A stretch of 64,000 nt of DNA from Rhodobacteraceae bacterium Water-Bin34. Lineage in GTDB: Bacteria > Pseudomonadota > Alphaproteobacteria > Rhodobacterales > Rhodobacteraceae. Where the stretch lies: assembly GCA_900197625.1 (NCBI GenBank), contig FZLS01000002.1, forward strand, positions 1 through 64,000, read 5' to 3'. Made by a program: the position numbers and the translations under genes. The notes under the pieces are model-generated. The model was not told the origin of the DNA and ran no database searches. It saw only the letters and a list, made by a program, of their open reading frames with translations. Numbering within the stretch: position 1 is the first letter of the stretch; each line of letters starts with the position of its first letter. Shown here one piece after another: positions 26,507 through 34,732 of this stretch.

Positions 26507-27232
26507 ATGGCACTACCAATTATGGCTAAAGCAACTGCTGTTTGGCTTGTAGATAACACAACCCTGACTTTTAAGCAGATAGCTGATTTTTGTGGGCTAC
26601 ATGAGTTAGAAGTAAACGGAATTGCTGATGGTGAAGTTGGTCAAGGCATCAAAGGTTTTGACCCCATTGCTAACAAGCAATTGACTGCTGATGAAATTCA
26701 AAAGGCAGAACAGTCTCCTATTTATAAAATGGAATTAATGTACAATGCCGCAGCTGATGGTGAAGAAAAACGCCGAGGTCCAAGATATACGCCCTTGTCT
26801 AAACGGCAAGACCGACCTGCATCAATCTTATGGCTTGTTAAATTTCACCCAGAACTTACTGATGGGCAAATTTCAAAATTAGTTGGAACTACCAAACCAA
26901 CAATTCAAGCTCTTCGTGATAGGTCTCATTGGAATATTGCTAATATTCAACCAATTGATCCTGTAGCACTAGGCTTGTGTAAGCAATTAGAGCTAGATGC
27001 TGCTGTTCAGAAAGCTGCTAAAAAGGCTGCAAAAGATGGTGTTTCTATATCAGATGAAGAACGCAGCAAACTAGTTTCAACAGAACAATCTTTATCAATG
27101 GATGCAGAGCCTAAAATTCCGTCATCTATTGGTGGCTTGGAAAACTTTACTTTTGGTGCTGATTCATCTGAAGAAGAAAAAGAAGAGCCTGAAATAAACG
27201 TTGATAATGTTTTTAAAAATATTGAAGAATAA
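26507..27232 (+). CDS. TrcR/DUF1013 cell-cycle transcriptional regulator
   Basis: The 241-residue protein matches the alphaproteobacterial DUF1013 family: an N-terminal helix-turn-helix-like segment (MAKATAVWLVDNTTLTFKQI region), a YTPLSKRQDRPAS motif and a second winged-helix-like region with LVGTTKPTIQALRDR. The C-terminal 60 residues are acidic. Family knowledge: TrcR is a CtrA-network-associated regulator found almost only in alphaproteobacteria. A GTGAAAGGAA ribosome site precedes the ATG. A hairpin at 27256-27280 ends the transcript. Confidence 0.88.
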   Translation: MALPIMAKATAVWLVDNTTLTFKQIADFCGLHELEVNGIADGEVGQGIKGFDPIANKQLTADEIQKAEQSPIYKMELMYNAAADGEEKRRGPRYTPLSKRQDRPASILWLVKFHPELTDGQISKLVGTTKPTIQALRDRSHWNIANIQPIDPVALGLCKQLELDAAVQKAAKKAAKDGVSISDEERSKLVSTEQSLSMDAEPKIPSSIGGLENFTFGADSSEEEKEEPEINVDNVFKNIEE

Positions 27233-27255
27233 GCGTACTTAAATGGATTTTTTGA

Positions 27256-27280
27256 AGAGGCGATGAAATTTCGCCTTTTC
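27256..27280 (+). terminator. terminator after trcR
   Basis: AGGCGA (27258-27263) pairs with TCGCCT (27271-27276) around a seven-base loop and is followed by a short T run. It separates trcR from the convergent SDR gene. Confidence 0.65.
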
Positions 27281-27295
27281 AATTATTAAACCGCC

Positions 27296-28105
27296 CTAAT
27301 GTACTGGTGTGTTTAAGGGGTCAATCAATGTTCTGCCGCCATCTACAGTGATTATTTGACCTGTCATAAACCCGGAACTATTTGACGATAAAAATTGAGA
27401 AACTTCTGCTACTTCCTTTGCTTCAGCAATTCTACCTAATGGCGTTGCTTTCTCCATAGAATCTTTTAGCTCTGGATCATCTAACAAAACTTCTGAAAGG
27501 CTCGCACTTTGAACTGAGCCAATAGCAATTGCATTTACGCGAATGCCTTCTTTAGCAAAACTTACAGCTAAGGATCTTGTCATTTGATTAAGTGCTGCAC
27601 ATGAAACTGAATAAGCTAGCAAGTCTGGATGCGTTCTTTCAGATGCTATAGAGCTGAGATTTACTATTGTTCCAGTTACACTACTTTCATCAATACTTTC
27701 TTCTTTTTGTTGTATCATCCTCTTTGCAACAATCTGGCTTAACCTTAAGTTGGAAAGTACATTTTGTTGAAATAAGGCTTCAAAACAATCTTCTTTTGGA
27801 TCTAAAGAGTTTGAAGGCATAACCTGTCTTGATGCATTAATTAAAATATCTACCCGTTCAAATTCATCAATAGTTGCTGATAATAGATTAGCTAAACATA
27901 GTTTTTGGCGTAAATCTCCAGTAAAGCTTTTTGCCTGAGGAAAATCTTTTGATAAAAGTCTAATTTCAGACTCTAATTTTTCCTCGTCTATATCGGCCAT
28001 CATTACATTTGCACCATTTTGGACAAAATGTTTTGAAATCGCTAGCCCGATACCATTTGCTGCACCAGTAATAATTGCTGTTTTACCTTGAATTGAAAAA
28101 GACAT
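27296..28105 (-). CDS. SDR-fold protein with altered catalytic lysine
   Basis: The 269-residue protein is a classical-size short-chain dehydrogenase/reductase. The nucleotide-binding motif TGAANGIG (13-20) is intact and Ser152 and Tyr165 are in place. The Lys of the YxxxK active site is Cys169 (codon TGT at 27601-27599), and the usual NNAG motif reads NASRQ. Oxidoreductase activity is therefore doubtful, while NAD(P) binding is likely. The ATG at 28105 has AGGAAA upstream; an in-frame upstream ATG is not supported. It follows the RsmC-like gene by 46 bases on the same strand. Confidence 0.85.
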   Translation of the reverse strand: MSFSIQGKTAIITGAANGIGLAISKHFVQNGANVMMADIDEEKLESEIRLLSKDFPQAKSFTGDLRQKLCLANLLSATIDEFERVDILINASRQVMPSNSLDPKEDCFEALFQQNVLSNLRLSQIVAKRMIQQKEESIDESSVTGTIVNLSSIASERTHPDLLAYSVSCAALNQMTRSLAVSFAKEGIRVNAIAIGSVQSASLSEVLLDDPELKDSMEKATPLGRIAEAKEVAEVSQFLSSNSSGFMTGQIITVDGGRTLIDPLNTPVH

Positions 28106-28151
28106 GTGTTGTTTCCTGATTCTAGTAGAATCTGTTATAAACAAATATTTG

Positions 28152-29159
28152 TTACCTGAATATTTGTTTTTTAGGCCTTGAGGCATTGATGACCTTAAAC
28201 TGAGGCGTTTCTGTGATCGAGTTTACTGTTGTGAAGTATGAATCCAGTGTTGTTTCATATGCCAATTGACGATTTGCAACCATCCAAAGTTGTCCCTTTG
28301 GTAAGAGTAATTCGTTGGCTTGTTTTATGAATGATTTTCCAATATCTGGCTCTGCTTTTCGGGTTAGGTGGAAAGGTGGGTTCATTACTATAAAATCATA
28401 TTTAGTTTTTTTATATTGAGTTGCATCTGCCCATTCAAATTCTGCTCTTTTGTCGTTTATATTTAACTTTGCACATTCTAACGCGTTCCAATCTGCTTCT
28501 ATTAAACATATGGATTTTATTTTATCATTACTTCTTAACAATTCACTGCTTAGGTAACCCCAGCCTGCGCCCAAATCAGCACCATTTCCACTCAAATGAT
28601 TTGGTAAGTTTTCTAATAACAGTGCCGAGGCTTTATCAATGTGGTTAGCGCTAAAAATTCCTGCTTTGGTACTGTAGTTGTGATCAATTTTTGTAGGTTC
28701 CAAGCCTTTCAACCATTGGTCAAGAATTTGAGGTCTTGTAGATTTTTTTATCCAAAATATTTTACCATGTGCTTTTGATATTACTCCCTCAATATTAAAA
28801 AGCTTTCGTAATGTTTTTAGGTGGCTTTCTATTCCGTCAGTTTTATTACCATCAATCATTAAAATACTATTTTTTGATAGCGTATCAAAAGCTTGTGCAA
28901 TTAATCCTAATGATTGTGGTTTGGATCGTGTAATTTCTACTAACGCAAAATTATTTACAGATGAAAAATCTTGAAATGTTTTGAATCCTATTTCTATTAA
29001 TCGATCACATGTAGGCTTGAACCATTGAATGCAAGATGCATTTCCTAATTTCGAGTAATCTGCTGTGTCATTTGCGTTAACAATTAATGAGTCAGGTTGA
29101 GGTATTGTCAATGAGCATGCATCCAAAGCAAGTGATAATCTAACATTTGTATTTGCCAT
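28152..29159 (-). CDS. RsmC/RlmG-like class I rRNA methyltransferase
   Basis: The 335-residue protein has a degenerate N-terminal half (residues 1-160) and a C-terminal Rossmann methyltransferase domain with ADLGAGWGYLS for SAM binding and the NPPF motif of N2-guanine/N6-adenine methyltransferases. This two-domain layout is that of RsmC (16S m2G1207) and RlmG (23S m2G1835). I cannot tell which from sequence alone. It is followed by the SDR gene and lies 18 bases after clpS on the same strand. Confidence 0.85.
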   Translation of the reverse strand: MANTNVRLSLALDACSLTIPQPDSLIVNANDTADYSKLGNASCIQWFKPTCDRLIEIGFKTFQDFSSVNNFALVEITRSKPQSLGLIAQAFDTLSKNSILMIDGNKTDGIESHLKTLRKLFNIEGVISKAHGKIFWIKKSTRPQILDQWLKGLEPTKIDHNYSTKAGIFSANHIDKASALLLENLPNHLSGNGADLGAGWGYLSSELLRSNDKIKSICLIEADWNALECAKLNINDKRAEFEWADATQYKKTKYDFIVMNPPFHLTRKAEPDIGKSFIKQANELLLPKGQLWMVANRQLAYETTLDSYFTTVNSITETPQFKVINASRPKKQIFR

Positions 29160-29177
29160 GTTATTGTAAGCCCTAAG

Positions 29178-29489
29178 TTATTCTTTTTCCATGGTACACT
29201 GGAGTGGATGCTGATGTTTTCGTGCTAACTCTGTAACTTGCATGACTTTTGTCTCAGCAATATCATGAGAGAAAACGCCAACAACCGCTAGTCCTTTCTG
29301 ATGAACAACCATCATGAGTTCATAGGCTTGGCTTCCACTTGTACCAAAGTACCTTTCTAGAATATGAACAACAAATTCCATAGGTGTGTAGTCATCATTT
29401 AATAACAACACTTTATACATTTTTGGTTTTTTGGTTTTTGGAGTTGCTTTTGTGGCTAAACCAACATCAATATTTTCGTCTTCTGACAT
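29178..29489 (-). CDS. clpS: ATP-dependent Clp protease adaptor ClpS
   Basis: ClpS delivers N-degron substrates to ClpAP. The 103-residue product has a disordered N-terminal tail rich in Lys/Thr, then the core with [16 protein letters not shown], whose Asn-Asp contacts the N-degron, and the EVH/HQKG region. An in-frame ATG at 29513 would add eight residues; neither start has a strong ribosome site. I prefer the shorter one on family length. clpA is not next to it. Confidence 0.94.
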   Translation of the reverse strand: MSEDENIDVGLATKATPKTKKPKMYKVLLLNDDYTPMEFVVHILERYFGTSGSQAYELMMVVHQKGLAVVGVFSHDIAETKVMQVTELARKHQHPLQCTMEKE

Positions 29490-29771
29490 AATTGCTTTTT
29501 CGTTAATCTGCATTGGGTATTAAATATTTAATTCTAGTAGATTTATTATAAAGTAGCTGTTGTATAATTACAAAGGCCAGTTTTTGAAATTTGGCACTAC
29601 ATAGTGTAATTTTATATATATTAAACACAATATATAGATCTAGTGTTCTACAGAGAATCATTTTGCAATGTATATAAAATAATAGTTTTCTGTTTTGACT
29701 CTACATGTTACTATTTTAAAAAAAGGCGTATCAAAATACGTTATAATAAGCAGCAGTTATCGGGGAAACCG

Positions 29772-31217
29772 ATGCAATTAAAGGCAATTCGAGGATTTAT
29801 CCTTGTTGTAGTATTACTATTTACTGGGGTGTCAGTATATGGCGCACCATATGCGGCATTGGTTATGGATGCACGCACGGGAGAAGTTTTGCATTCTAGA
29901 AATGCTGATACACGCCTTCATCCAGCATCATTAACAAAAATGATGACGCTTTATTTAGCGTTTAAAGCCGTTGAATCAGGACATTTATCATTAGATGAAA
30001 AAGTAAAAGTATCCAGAAATGCTGCGTCAGAACCACCTTCAAAATTAGGCCTGAGAACAGGAATGCGAGTGAAGGTTCGACATCTTATTCGTGCAGCAGC
30101 TGTCAAATCTGCGAATGATGCTGCAACAGCCTTAGGTGAAGCGATAGCTGGTAGTGAGGTAAAGTTTACTACACTTATGACAGCCCAAGCAAAAGCACTA
30201 GGAATGAAGCGAACAACTTTTAAAAATGCTCATGGATTAACTGCTAAAGGCCATTTATCCACTGCTCGGGATATGTCTATATTAGGCCGTCATTTAATGT
30301 ATGATTTTCCTGATTATTACAATCTTTTCTCACGTAGAAACACTGATGCTGGCTTGCGAACAGTCCCTAATACAAACCGGAGATTATTAGCAAATTATAA
30401 AGGAGCTGATGGTATTAAAACTGGCTACACAAACGCGGCTGGTTTTAATTTAGTATCTTCAGCACAACGAGGTAATAAACGTATTATTGCAACAGTGTTT
30501 GGTGGACGAACATGGAAATCACGAAATGCTCGTGTTGCTGAATTGTTAGACATGGGGTTTAATCGTACTCCAAAAAAATATACATCAACTGCTATACCCG
30601 CACGACCAACGAGAGGTAATCAACTAGAATCTGTTGCTTTGATATTACCCGGAAATGTTTCTATAAAGTCGCCACGAATTATTTCTTCAAGCCCTAGACC
30701 AAAGATTAGACCAAATTTTGACAAAAAAATAATTGAAATGGCATCGGCCGTTAGAGAAGATCTCGAGGCTGAAATATTAGCCTCTGCTCAGGCTAATATT
30801 ATTCGTAATTCTGCAGAAAACGTCAGTATCTTAGAGCCAATTAGCTCAATTATTGAATCTCAAAATACAATTGTAAATGCAGTTTCAAAGGCACATGCTC
30901 AGCGAGGGTATATTGAACCTGTGCCATACTTAACAAGGGTGGTTTCAAGGCAATTTAGTGAAGAAGATATTGATTGGTCTGTTCAATTAGGTGCCTACAA
31001 AAACAGATATAGTGCAGAAAAAATGTTACTTCGCACAGCCTTGACTGACTTAGATTCTTTAGAGGGAGCACTTCGCAAAATAACTCCTGCAACAATTAAT
31101 GGCCGCCATTTGTATCGTGCACGTTTTATTGGTGTTTCAGAGGAATCTGCAATGAAAGCATGTGCTCGTTTGAGAGCACGTAATCAGCCCTGCACAATAA
31201 TAGGTCCAGGAGCTTGA
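29772..31217 (+). CDS. D-alanyl-D-alanine carboxypeptidase with SPOR domain
   Basis: The 481-residue protein is a penicillin-binding-type D,D-carboxypeptidase that trims peptidoglycan pentapeptides. After a signal peptide (cleaved near residue 25), the serine protease motifs are Ser53-x2-Lys56, Ser113-x-Asn115 and Lys216-Thr-Gly218. A low-complexity linker leads to a C-terminal SPOR domain (about 395-478), which binds denuded glycan at division sites. The ATG at 29772 follows a GGGGAAAC site; the open frame extends to 29643 but that stretch lacks a signal peptide. A DacA/DacC-like role in division is likely. Confidence 0.92.
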   Translation: MQLKAIRGFILVVVLLFTGVSVYGAPYAALVMDARTGEVLHSRNADTRLHPASLTKMMTLYLAFKAVESGHLSLDEKVKVSRNAASEPPSKLGLRTGMRVKVRHLIRAAAVKSANDAATALGEAIAGSEVKFTTLMTAQAKALGMKRTTFKNAHGLTAKGHLSTARDMSILGRHLMYDFPDYYNLFSRRNTDAGLRTVPNTNRRLLANYKGADGIKTGYTNAAGFNLVSSAQRGNKRIIATVFGGRTWKSRNARVAELLDMGFNRTPKKYTSTAIPARPTRGNQLESVALILPGNVSIKSPRIISSSPRPKIRPNFDKKIIEMASAVREDLEAEILASAQANIIRNSAENVSILEPISSIIESQNTIVNAVSKAHAQRGYIEPVPYLTRVVSRQFSEEDIDWSVQLGAYKNRYSAEKMLLRTALTDLDSLEGALRKITPATINGRHLYRARFIGVSEESAMKACARLRARNQPCTIIGPGA

Positions 31218-31318
31218 TGTTTATTTCAAAGTTCGATTTCTATTATTACATCACATAATTTATCATGAGTTGTAACATTAAGCATTAATATTTTTTAGTT
31301 CATCTTACTAAGAATAAA

Positions 31319-31345
31319 AAAACGCCGCTAAAAAGCGGCGCTATT
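31319..31345 (-). terminator. terminator of rplS-rpmE
   Basis: GCCGC and GCGGC arms (31323-31340, perfect inverted repeat) around a short loop. On the minus strand the hairpin is followed by a run of eight T, a classical intrinsic terminator 22 bases past the rpmE stop. It may also stop dacA-like transcripts less efficiently. Confidence 0.9.
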
Positions 31346-31366
31346 ATATTAAATAATTTGGGTGCT

Positions 31367-31588
31367 CTAGAATCCCAAACCAGCATATTTATTTTTGAAT
31401 TTAGAAACTCTACCACCAGTATCCATTAGTTTTGAATTTCCGCCCGTCCAAGCAGGATGTGCGGAAGGATCAATATCTAATGTTAGTACATCGCCTTCTG
31501 ATCCGTATGTTGAGCGAGTTTCATAAGTAGAACCATCTGTTAGTTTAACAGTGATCATGTGATAATCTGGATGTAATTCTTTTTTCAT
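31367..31588 (-). CDS. rpmE: 50S ribosomal protein bL31
   Basis: bL31 bridges the two ribosomal subunits. The 73-residue sequence starts [10 protein letters not shown] and has the SHPAWTGG-type motif ([10 protein letters not shown]). It lacks the CxxC zinc pairs of the C+ form, so it is the zinc-independent type normal for this group. It lies 11 bases after rplS. Confidence 0.96.
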   Translation of the reverse strand: MKKELHPDYHMITVKLTDGSTYETRSTYGSEGDVLTLDIDPSAHPAWTGGNSKLMDTGGRVSKFKNKYAGLGF

Positions 31589-31599
31589 GATTTGGCTCC

Positions 31600-31971
31600 T
31601 TACTTCTTTGGTCGATAATTTGTTTGTTCAGCGATACGTGCAGATTTACCACGACGATCACGTAAGTAGTAAAGTTTTGCACGTCGTACACGACCGCGAC
31701 GAACCACTTCAATATTATCAATATTTGTTGAATATAATGGGAATACGCGTTCTACGCCTTCACCAAATGATATCTTTCGAACTGTAAATGATGCAGCGAT
31801 AGTGTTTCCACCTTGGCGCGCAATACATACACCTTCATAGTTCTGGATACGAGAACGTGTGCCCTCTGTTACCTTAAAGCCTACACGAACTGTGTCGCCT
31901 GCTTTGAAATCTGGAATATCTTTGCTTAAAGTAGCAATTTGCTCTGCTTCAAGCTGTGCAATTAAATTCAT
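31600..31971 (-). CDS. rplS: 50S ribosomal protein bL19
   Basis: bL19 lies at the 30S-50S interface. The 123-residue product has the typical core ([56 protein letters not shown]). A Shine-Dalgarno (AGGA) lies seven bases before the ATG. It is separated from trmD by an unusually long structured leader of 341 bases, so it may have its own promoter or post-transcriptional control. Confidence 0.97.
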   Translation of the reverse strand: MNLIAQLEAEQIATLSKDIPDFKAGDTVRVGFKVTEGTRSRIQNYEGVCIARQGGNTIAASFTVRKISFGEGVERVFPLYSTNIDNIEVVRRGRVRRAKLYYLRDRRGKSARIAEQTNYRPKK

Positions 31972-32312
31972 AACGTTTTCCTTTTACACCCTTTGAGGGA
32001 ATTTTGGTTTTCCAATCCTAGAGCTCTTGGCCTTCTTCCGGTACTCCTTGGAGCCCGCCAGAGATTAAAATCGACGTTTCATGTTTCAGTTATTGGTCAA
32101 TTTAAAGAGAATTCATATACTATCCAAACCGAAGAAAGTTTTTATTTATATGACTTAAAATTGACTTCATAGCTGCCTACCTGGGAACGAATCCTAATGT
32201 AAGTTTGCGTGGTATATGTCGAAAGCATATAGACATCAAGGCCTCTTTCCGTAACTAATTCATTAGATATAGTCACATCTCTTCGATGGATAATTTTTAG
32301 TTTAAGATTTAG
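31972..32312 (-). promoter_or_regulatory. structured leader upstream of rplS
   Basis: A 341-base gene-free stretch. On the minus strand, 32063-32057 (CTCTGGC) pairs with 32031-32024 (GCCAAGAG, one bulge), enclosing a GC-richer, purine-rich segment. A tight CCCTCAAAGGG hairpin at 31999-31989 lies just before the ribosome site, and a further TATATG/CATATA hairpin lies at 32231-32213. This looks like a 5' leader for rplS, perhaps autoregulated by L19 as in other bacteria (inference). No reading frame of note is present. Confidence 0.5.
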
Positions 32313-33122
32313 TTAATCTTTTTCATTTAATTCATCAAATTTTTCCCAGAGATCTGGGCGGCGTTCTTTTGTTATTTTCTTGGACATTTCTGTACGCCAT
32401 TTCTCAACATTTGCGTGATGTCCAGATAGTAATACTTCTGGTATTCTTCGGCCACTCCATTCGGCAGGTTTTGTATACTGAGGGTGTTCTAGAAGCCCAT
32501 TCGAGTGACTTTCATCTTTTGCACTTTCAACATTGCCTAATACATTTGGTATGAGACGAACAGTTGCATCAATTAATGCTTGAGCAGCAATTTCCCCACC
32601 AGTAAGTACAAAATCACCAATAGAAATTTCTTCAACATCATATTCTTCTAAAACACGTTCATCAACACCTTCAAAACGACCACATAGTATAGTCATACCC
32701 TTTGCTTCACTCCAGGCTTGTGCCATCGATTGTGTTAATGGTTTTCCACGTGGTGACATGTATATAACTGGCCATAATTTTGGATCTACTGGAGTGCCAC
32801 GCCTAGCATCTTCTAACGCTGGACCCACTACGTCAGCTTTCAAAACCATGCCTGCCCCACCACCAGCTGGCGGATGATCTACATCTTTATGCTTTCCTAG
32901 ACCAAATCCTCTTAATTCAATTGTTTGTAATTGCCACAAACCTTCTTGGAGAGCTTTACCAGTTAATGAGCGATCTAAAACACCAGGAAAGGATTCTGGA
33001 AATAAGGTAATAACCTTTACAGTCCATGCGTTTTCAAGTTCTGGCGTATCTGTCATTAAAACACGAGGTTTCAGACTTGGTCTAATTGCAAGACGTCCAT
33101 GTGATTTAGATTTTTCACTCAT
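32313..33122 (-). CDS. trmD: tRNA (guanine-37-N1)-methyltransferase
   Basis: TrmD methylates G37 next to the anticodon to prevent +1 frameshifting. The 269-residue protein contains the SPOUT knot motifs (MSPRGKPLTQ, LCGRFEGVDER, IGDFVLTGGE) and the substrate region GGGAGMV. An N-terminal arm of about 33 residues before the usual start (VKVITLFPESFPG) is a feature I associate with Rhodobacterales TrmD. The ATG at 33122 overlaps the rimM stop by eight bases; an ATG at 33056 would remove most of the arm. Confidence 0.95.
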   Translation of the reverse strand: MSEKSKSHGRLAIRPSLKPRVLMTDTPELENAWTVKVITLFPESFPGVLDRSLTGKALQEGLWQLQTIELRGFGLGKHKDVDHPPAGGGAGMVLKADVVGPALEDARRGTPVDPKLWPVIYMSPRGKPLTQSMAQAWSEAKGMTILCGRFEGVDERVLEEYDVEEISIGDFVLTGGEIAAQALIDATVRLIPNVLGNVESAKDESHSNGLLEHPQYTKPAEWSGRRIPEVLLSGHHANVEKWRTEMSKKITKERRPDLWEKFDELNEKD

Positions 33123-33684
33123 CGCCAAGTTCCAAATAATTTTTTGGAGATGGAGGTTCTTCTGCTTCATTGTTATCAAATACACCATTTGGAGGGTCGA
33201 TAATTATGCGGCCAAGCTTTAGGTCAACGGTTGGCACTGATTTTTTTGTAAACGGAAGTAATGCTAAGTTTTTTTGACCAAAAGCTTTAATCTCTAAAAA
33301 GTCACCTGCTCCATGGTCATTTACAGACATTACTTTGCCTAATTCTATTCCCCCAGTATCAAATACTGTAAGATTTATTAAATCTGAATAATAAAATTCA
33401 TCATCAGCTAAATTTGGCATCTCATTGCGCTGAACATAAAGTGCTATTCCTTTTAAATTCTCTGCTTGGTCTCTATATCTTACACCTGAAACACGAGCTG
33501 AAAAGCCACCTTTTATTGGGCCAATAATTTTTAAGTTAAATGTCTTTTCACCGGTCTCATCTGTAAGTTGGTCGTAATCTGCAATCGATTTTGGGTCAGA
33601 GCAAAATGATTTAATACGTATCTCTCCATTGATGCCAAATGCACCTATAACAGCTCCTACACAAACACGTTCTGGAATAGTCAT
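33115..33684 (-). CDS. rimM: 16S rRNA processing protein RimM
   Basis: RimM helps assemble the 30S head around uS19. The 189-residue product has the N-terminal barrel (VCVGAVIGAFGINGEIRIKS) and a C-terminal PRC-barrel (DFLEIKAFGQKNLALLPFTK, DPPNGVFD). Length is typical of alphaproteobacteria. It lies between rpsP and trmD, the usual order, but a strong hairpin in the rpsP-rimM gap may lower its expression relative to rpsP. Confidence 0.95.
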   Translation of the reverse strand: MTIPERVCVGAVIGAFGINGEIRIKSFCSDPKSIADYDQLTDETGEKTFNLKIIGPIKGGFSARVSGVRYRDQAENLKGIALYVQRNEMPNLADDEFYYSDLINLTVFDTGGIELGKVMSVNDHGAGDFLEIKAFGQKNLALLPFTKKSVPTVDLKLGRIIIDPPNGVFDNNEAEEPPSPKNYLELGDE

Positions 33685-33832
33685 TTATTGATCATCACTT
33701 GCAAAATTTAATAATATTATAATATCTTGTTTCTTATTTAATTAAAAGTACTCGAGAAACTTATGGTTAATGTTTTGATTAATTAAACTTAACTCTATAC
33801 TTTGTTTAAAATATAGATTTATACCCAAAAAT

Positions 33833-33863
33833 AAAAGTAGCGCCAAATATGGCGCTACTTTAA
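33833..33863 (-). terminator. terminator-like hairpin between rpsP and rimM
   Basis: AAGTAGCGCCA and TGGCGCTACTT arms form an 11-base perfect stem with a three-base loop; on the minus strand a T-rich run follows. It lies 28 bases after the rpsP stop. Because rimM-trmD continue in the same direction, it may be a partial terminator or attenuator. Confidence 0.75.
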
Positions 33864-33890
33864 AATCATGAAGTAAACTTCATTTATGTA

Positions 33891-34391
33891 TTATTCAGCT
33901 GCGTTCTCTTCTGCTGCTTCTTCAGATACTGGAGCTTCTGCTGGTTCTTCAGCTACTGGTGCTTCCGGCGCTTCTTCGGCAGCTGGTGCTGCTGCTTCGG
34001 CCGCTGCTGCTTCGGCTGCTGCAACTTTAGCTGCTTCTTCAGCTTCAGCAGCTGCTTCTTTTGCTGCTGCTTTTTCGTCTAAACGATCTTGAGCTTTTTT
34101 ACCTGGCTTAGCTTTAATTGGATTGTTGCGCTCTGTTTTTTCCATCACGCCTGAAGCTTCTAAAAATCGAACTACACGTTCAGTTGGCTGAGCACCTTGG
34201 CTTAACCAGTAGTTCACGCGCTCCATGTTTAATTGTACGCGCTCTTCGCTATCTTTTGCTAATAACGGGTTATATGTTCCTAATTTTTCAACATAACGAC
34301 CATCACGAGGCATACGTGAGTCTGCTGCAACTACTCTATAAAAAGGACGTTTTTTTGATCCGCCTCGAGCGAGTCTGATTTTCATAGCCAT
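33891..34391 (-). CDS. rpsP: 30S ribosomal protein bS16 with Ala/Glu-rich tail
   Basis: bS16 is an early-assembling 30S protein. The core occupies residues 1-85 ([44 protein letters not shown]). A C-terminal extension of about 80 residues follows, almost entirely Ala, Glu and Pro with Lys at first. It brings the total to 166 residues, about twice the E. coli length (82). Such extensions are known in Rhodobacterales-type bS16, but this one is long and internally repetitive. It would be disordered on the ribosome surface. Confidence 0.95.
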   Translation of the reverse strand: MAMKIRLARGGSKKRPFYRVVAADSRMPRDGRYVEKLGTYNPLLAKDSEERVQLNMERVNYWLSQGAQPTERVVRFLEASGVMEKTERNNPIKAKPGKKAQDRLDEKAAAKEAAAEAEEAAKVAAAEAAAAEAAAPAAEEAPEAPVAEEPAEAPVSEEAAEENAAE

Positions 34392-34438
34392 GATATTTCT
34401 CCTAAGTGCTAATTAATATGGTCATTTATATTTGACCG

Positions 34439-34732
34439 TTATTTTTGATGTTTCTTGTGGTGATTAATAACTTCTGCAATTATGAAGTTTAAAAATTCTT
34501 TCGCGAATACGGGGTCAAGGTCAGCCTGTTTTGCTAAATCCTCTAATCGTTCAATTTGCTTCGATTCTCGTTCTGGATCTGATGGTGGCAATGAGTGTTC
34601 GGCCTTTAAAAGACCTACTGCCTGTGTTTGCTTAAAGCGTTCTGCCAGTGTGTATACAAGAATAGAATCCAATCGATCAATACTTTTACGATGTTCTTTT
34701 AATATTGATTGTGCTCGTGATGTATCAGTCAT
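34439..34732 (-). CDS. chorismate mutase (AroQ class)
   Basis: The 97-residue all-helical protein fits an AroQ-type chorismate mutase that converts chorismate to prephenate for Phe and Tyr synthesis: Arg15 in HRKSIDRLD, a central Lys in VGLLKAEHSLPPSDPERE and the C-terminal helix with FLNFIIAEVINHHK. It overlaps the ffh stop by four bases (ATGA) and precedes rpsP. The location among translation genes is typical of Rhodobacterales. Confidence 0.9.
   Translation of the reverse strand: MTDTSRAQSILKEHRKSIDRLDSILVYTLAERFKQTQAVGLLKAEHSLPPSDPERESKQIERLEDLAKQADLDPVFAKEFLNFIIAEVINHHKKHQK

Noticed and set aside
29643-29771. Longer start of the D,D-carboxypeptidase
   Set aside because: It would bury the signal peptide behind 43 residues; the ATG at 29772 has a good ribosome site.
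33886-34092. Ala/Ser-rich open frame on the plus strand opposite rpsP
   Set aside because: It is the antisense shadow of the Ala/Glu-rich rpsP tail; composition follows from GCT/TCT repeats and no ribosome site is present.
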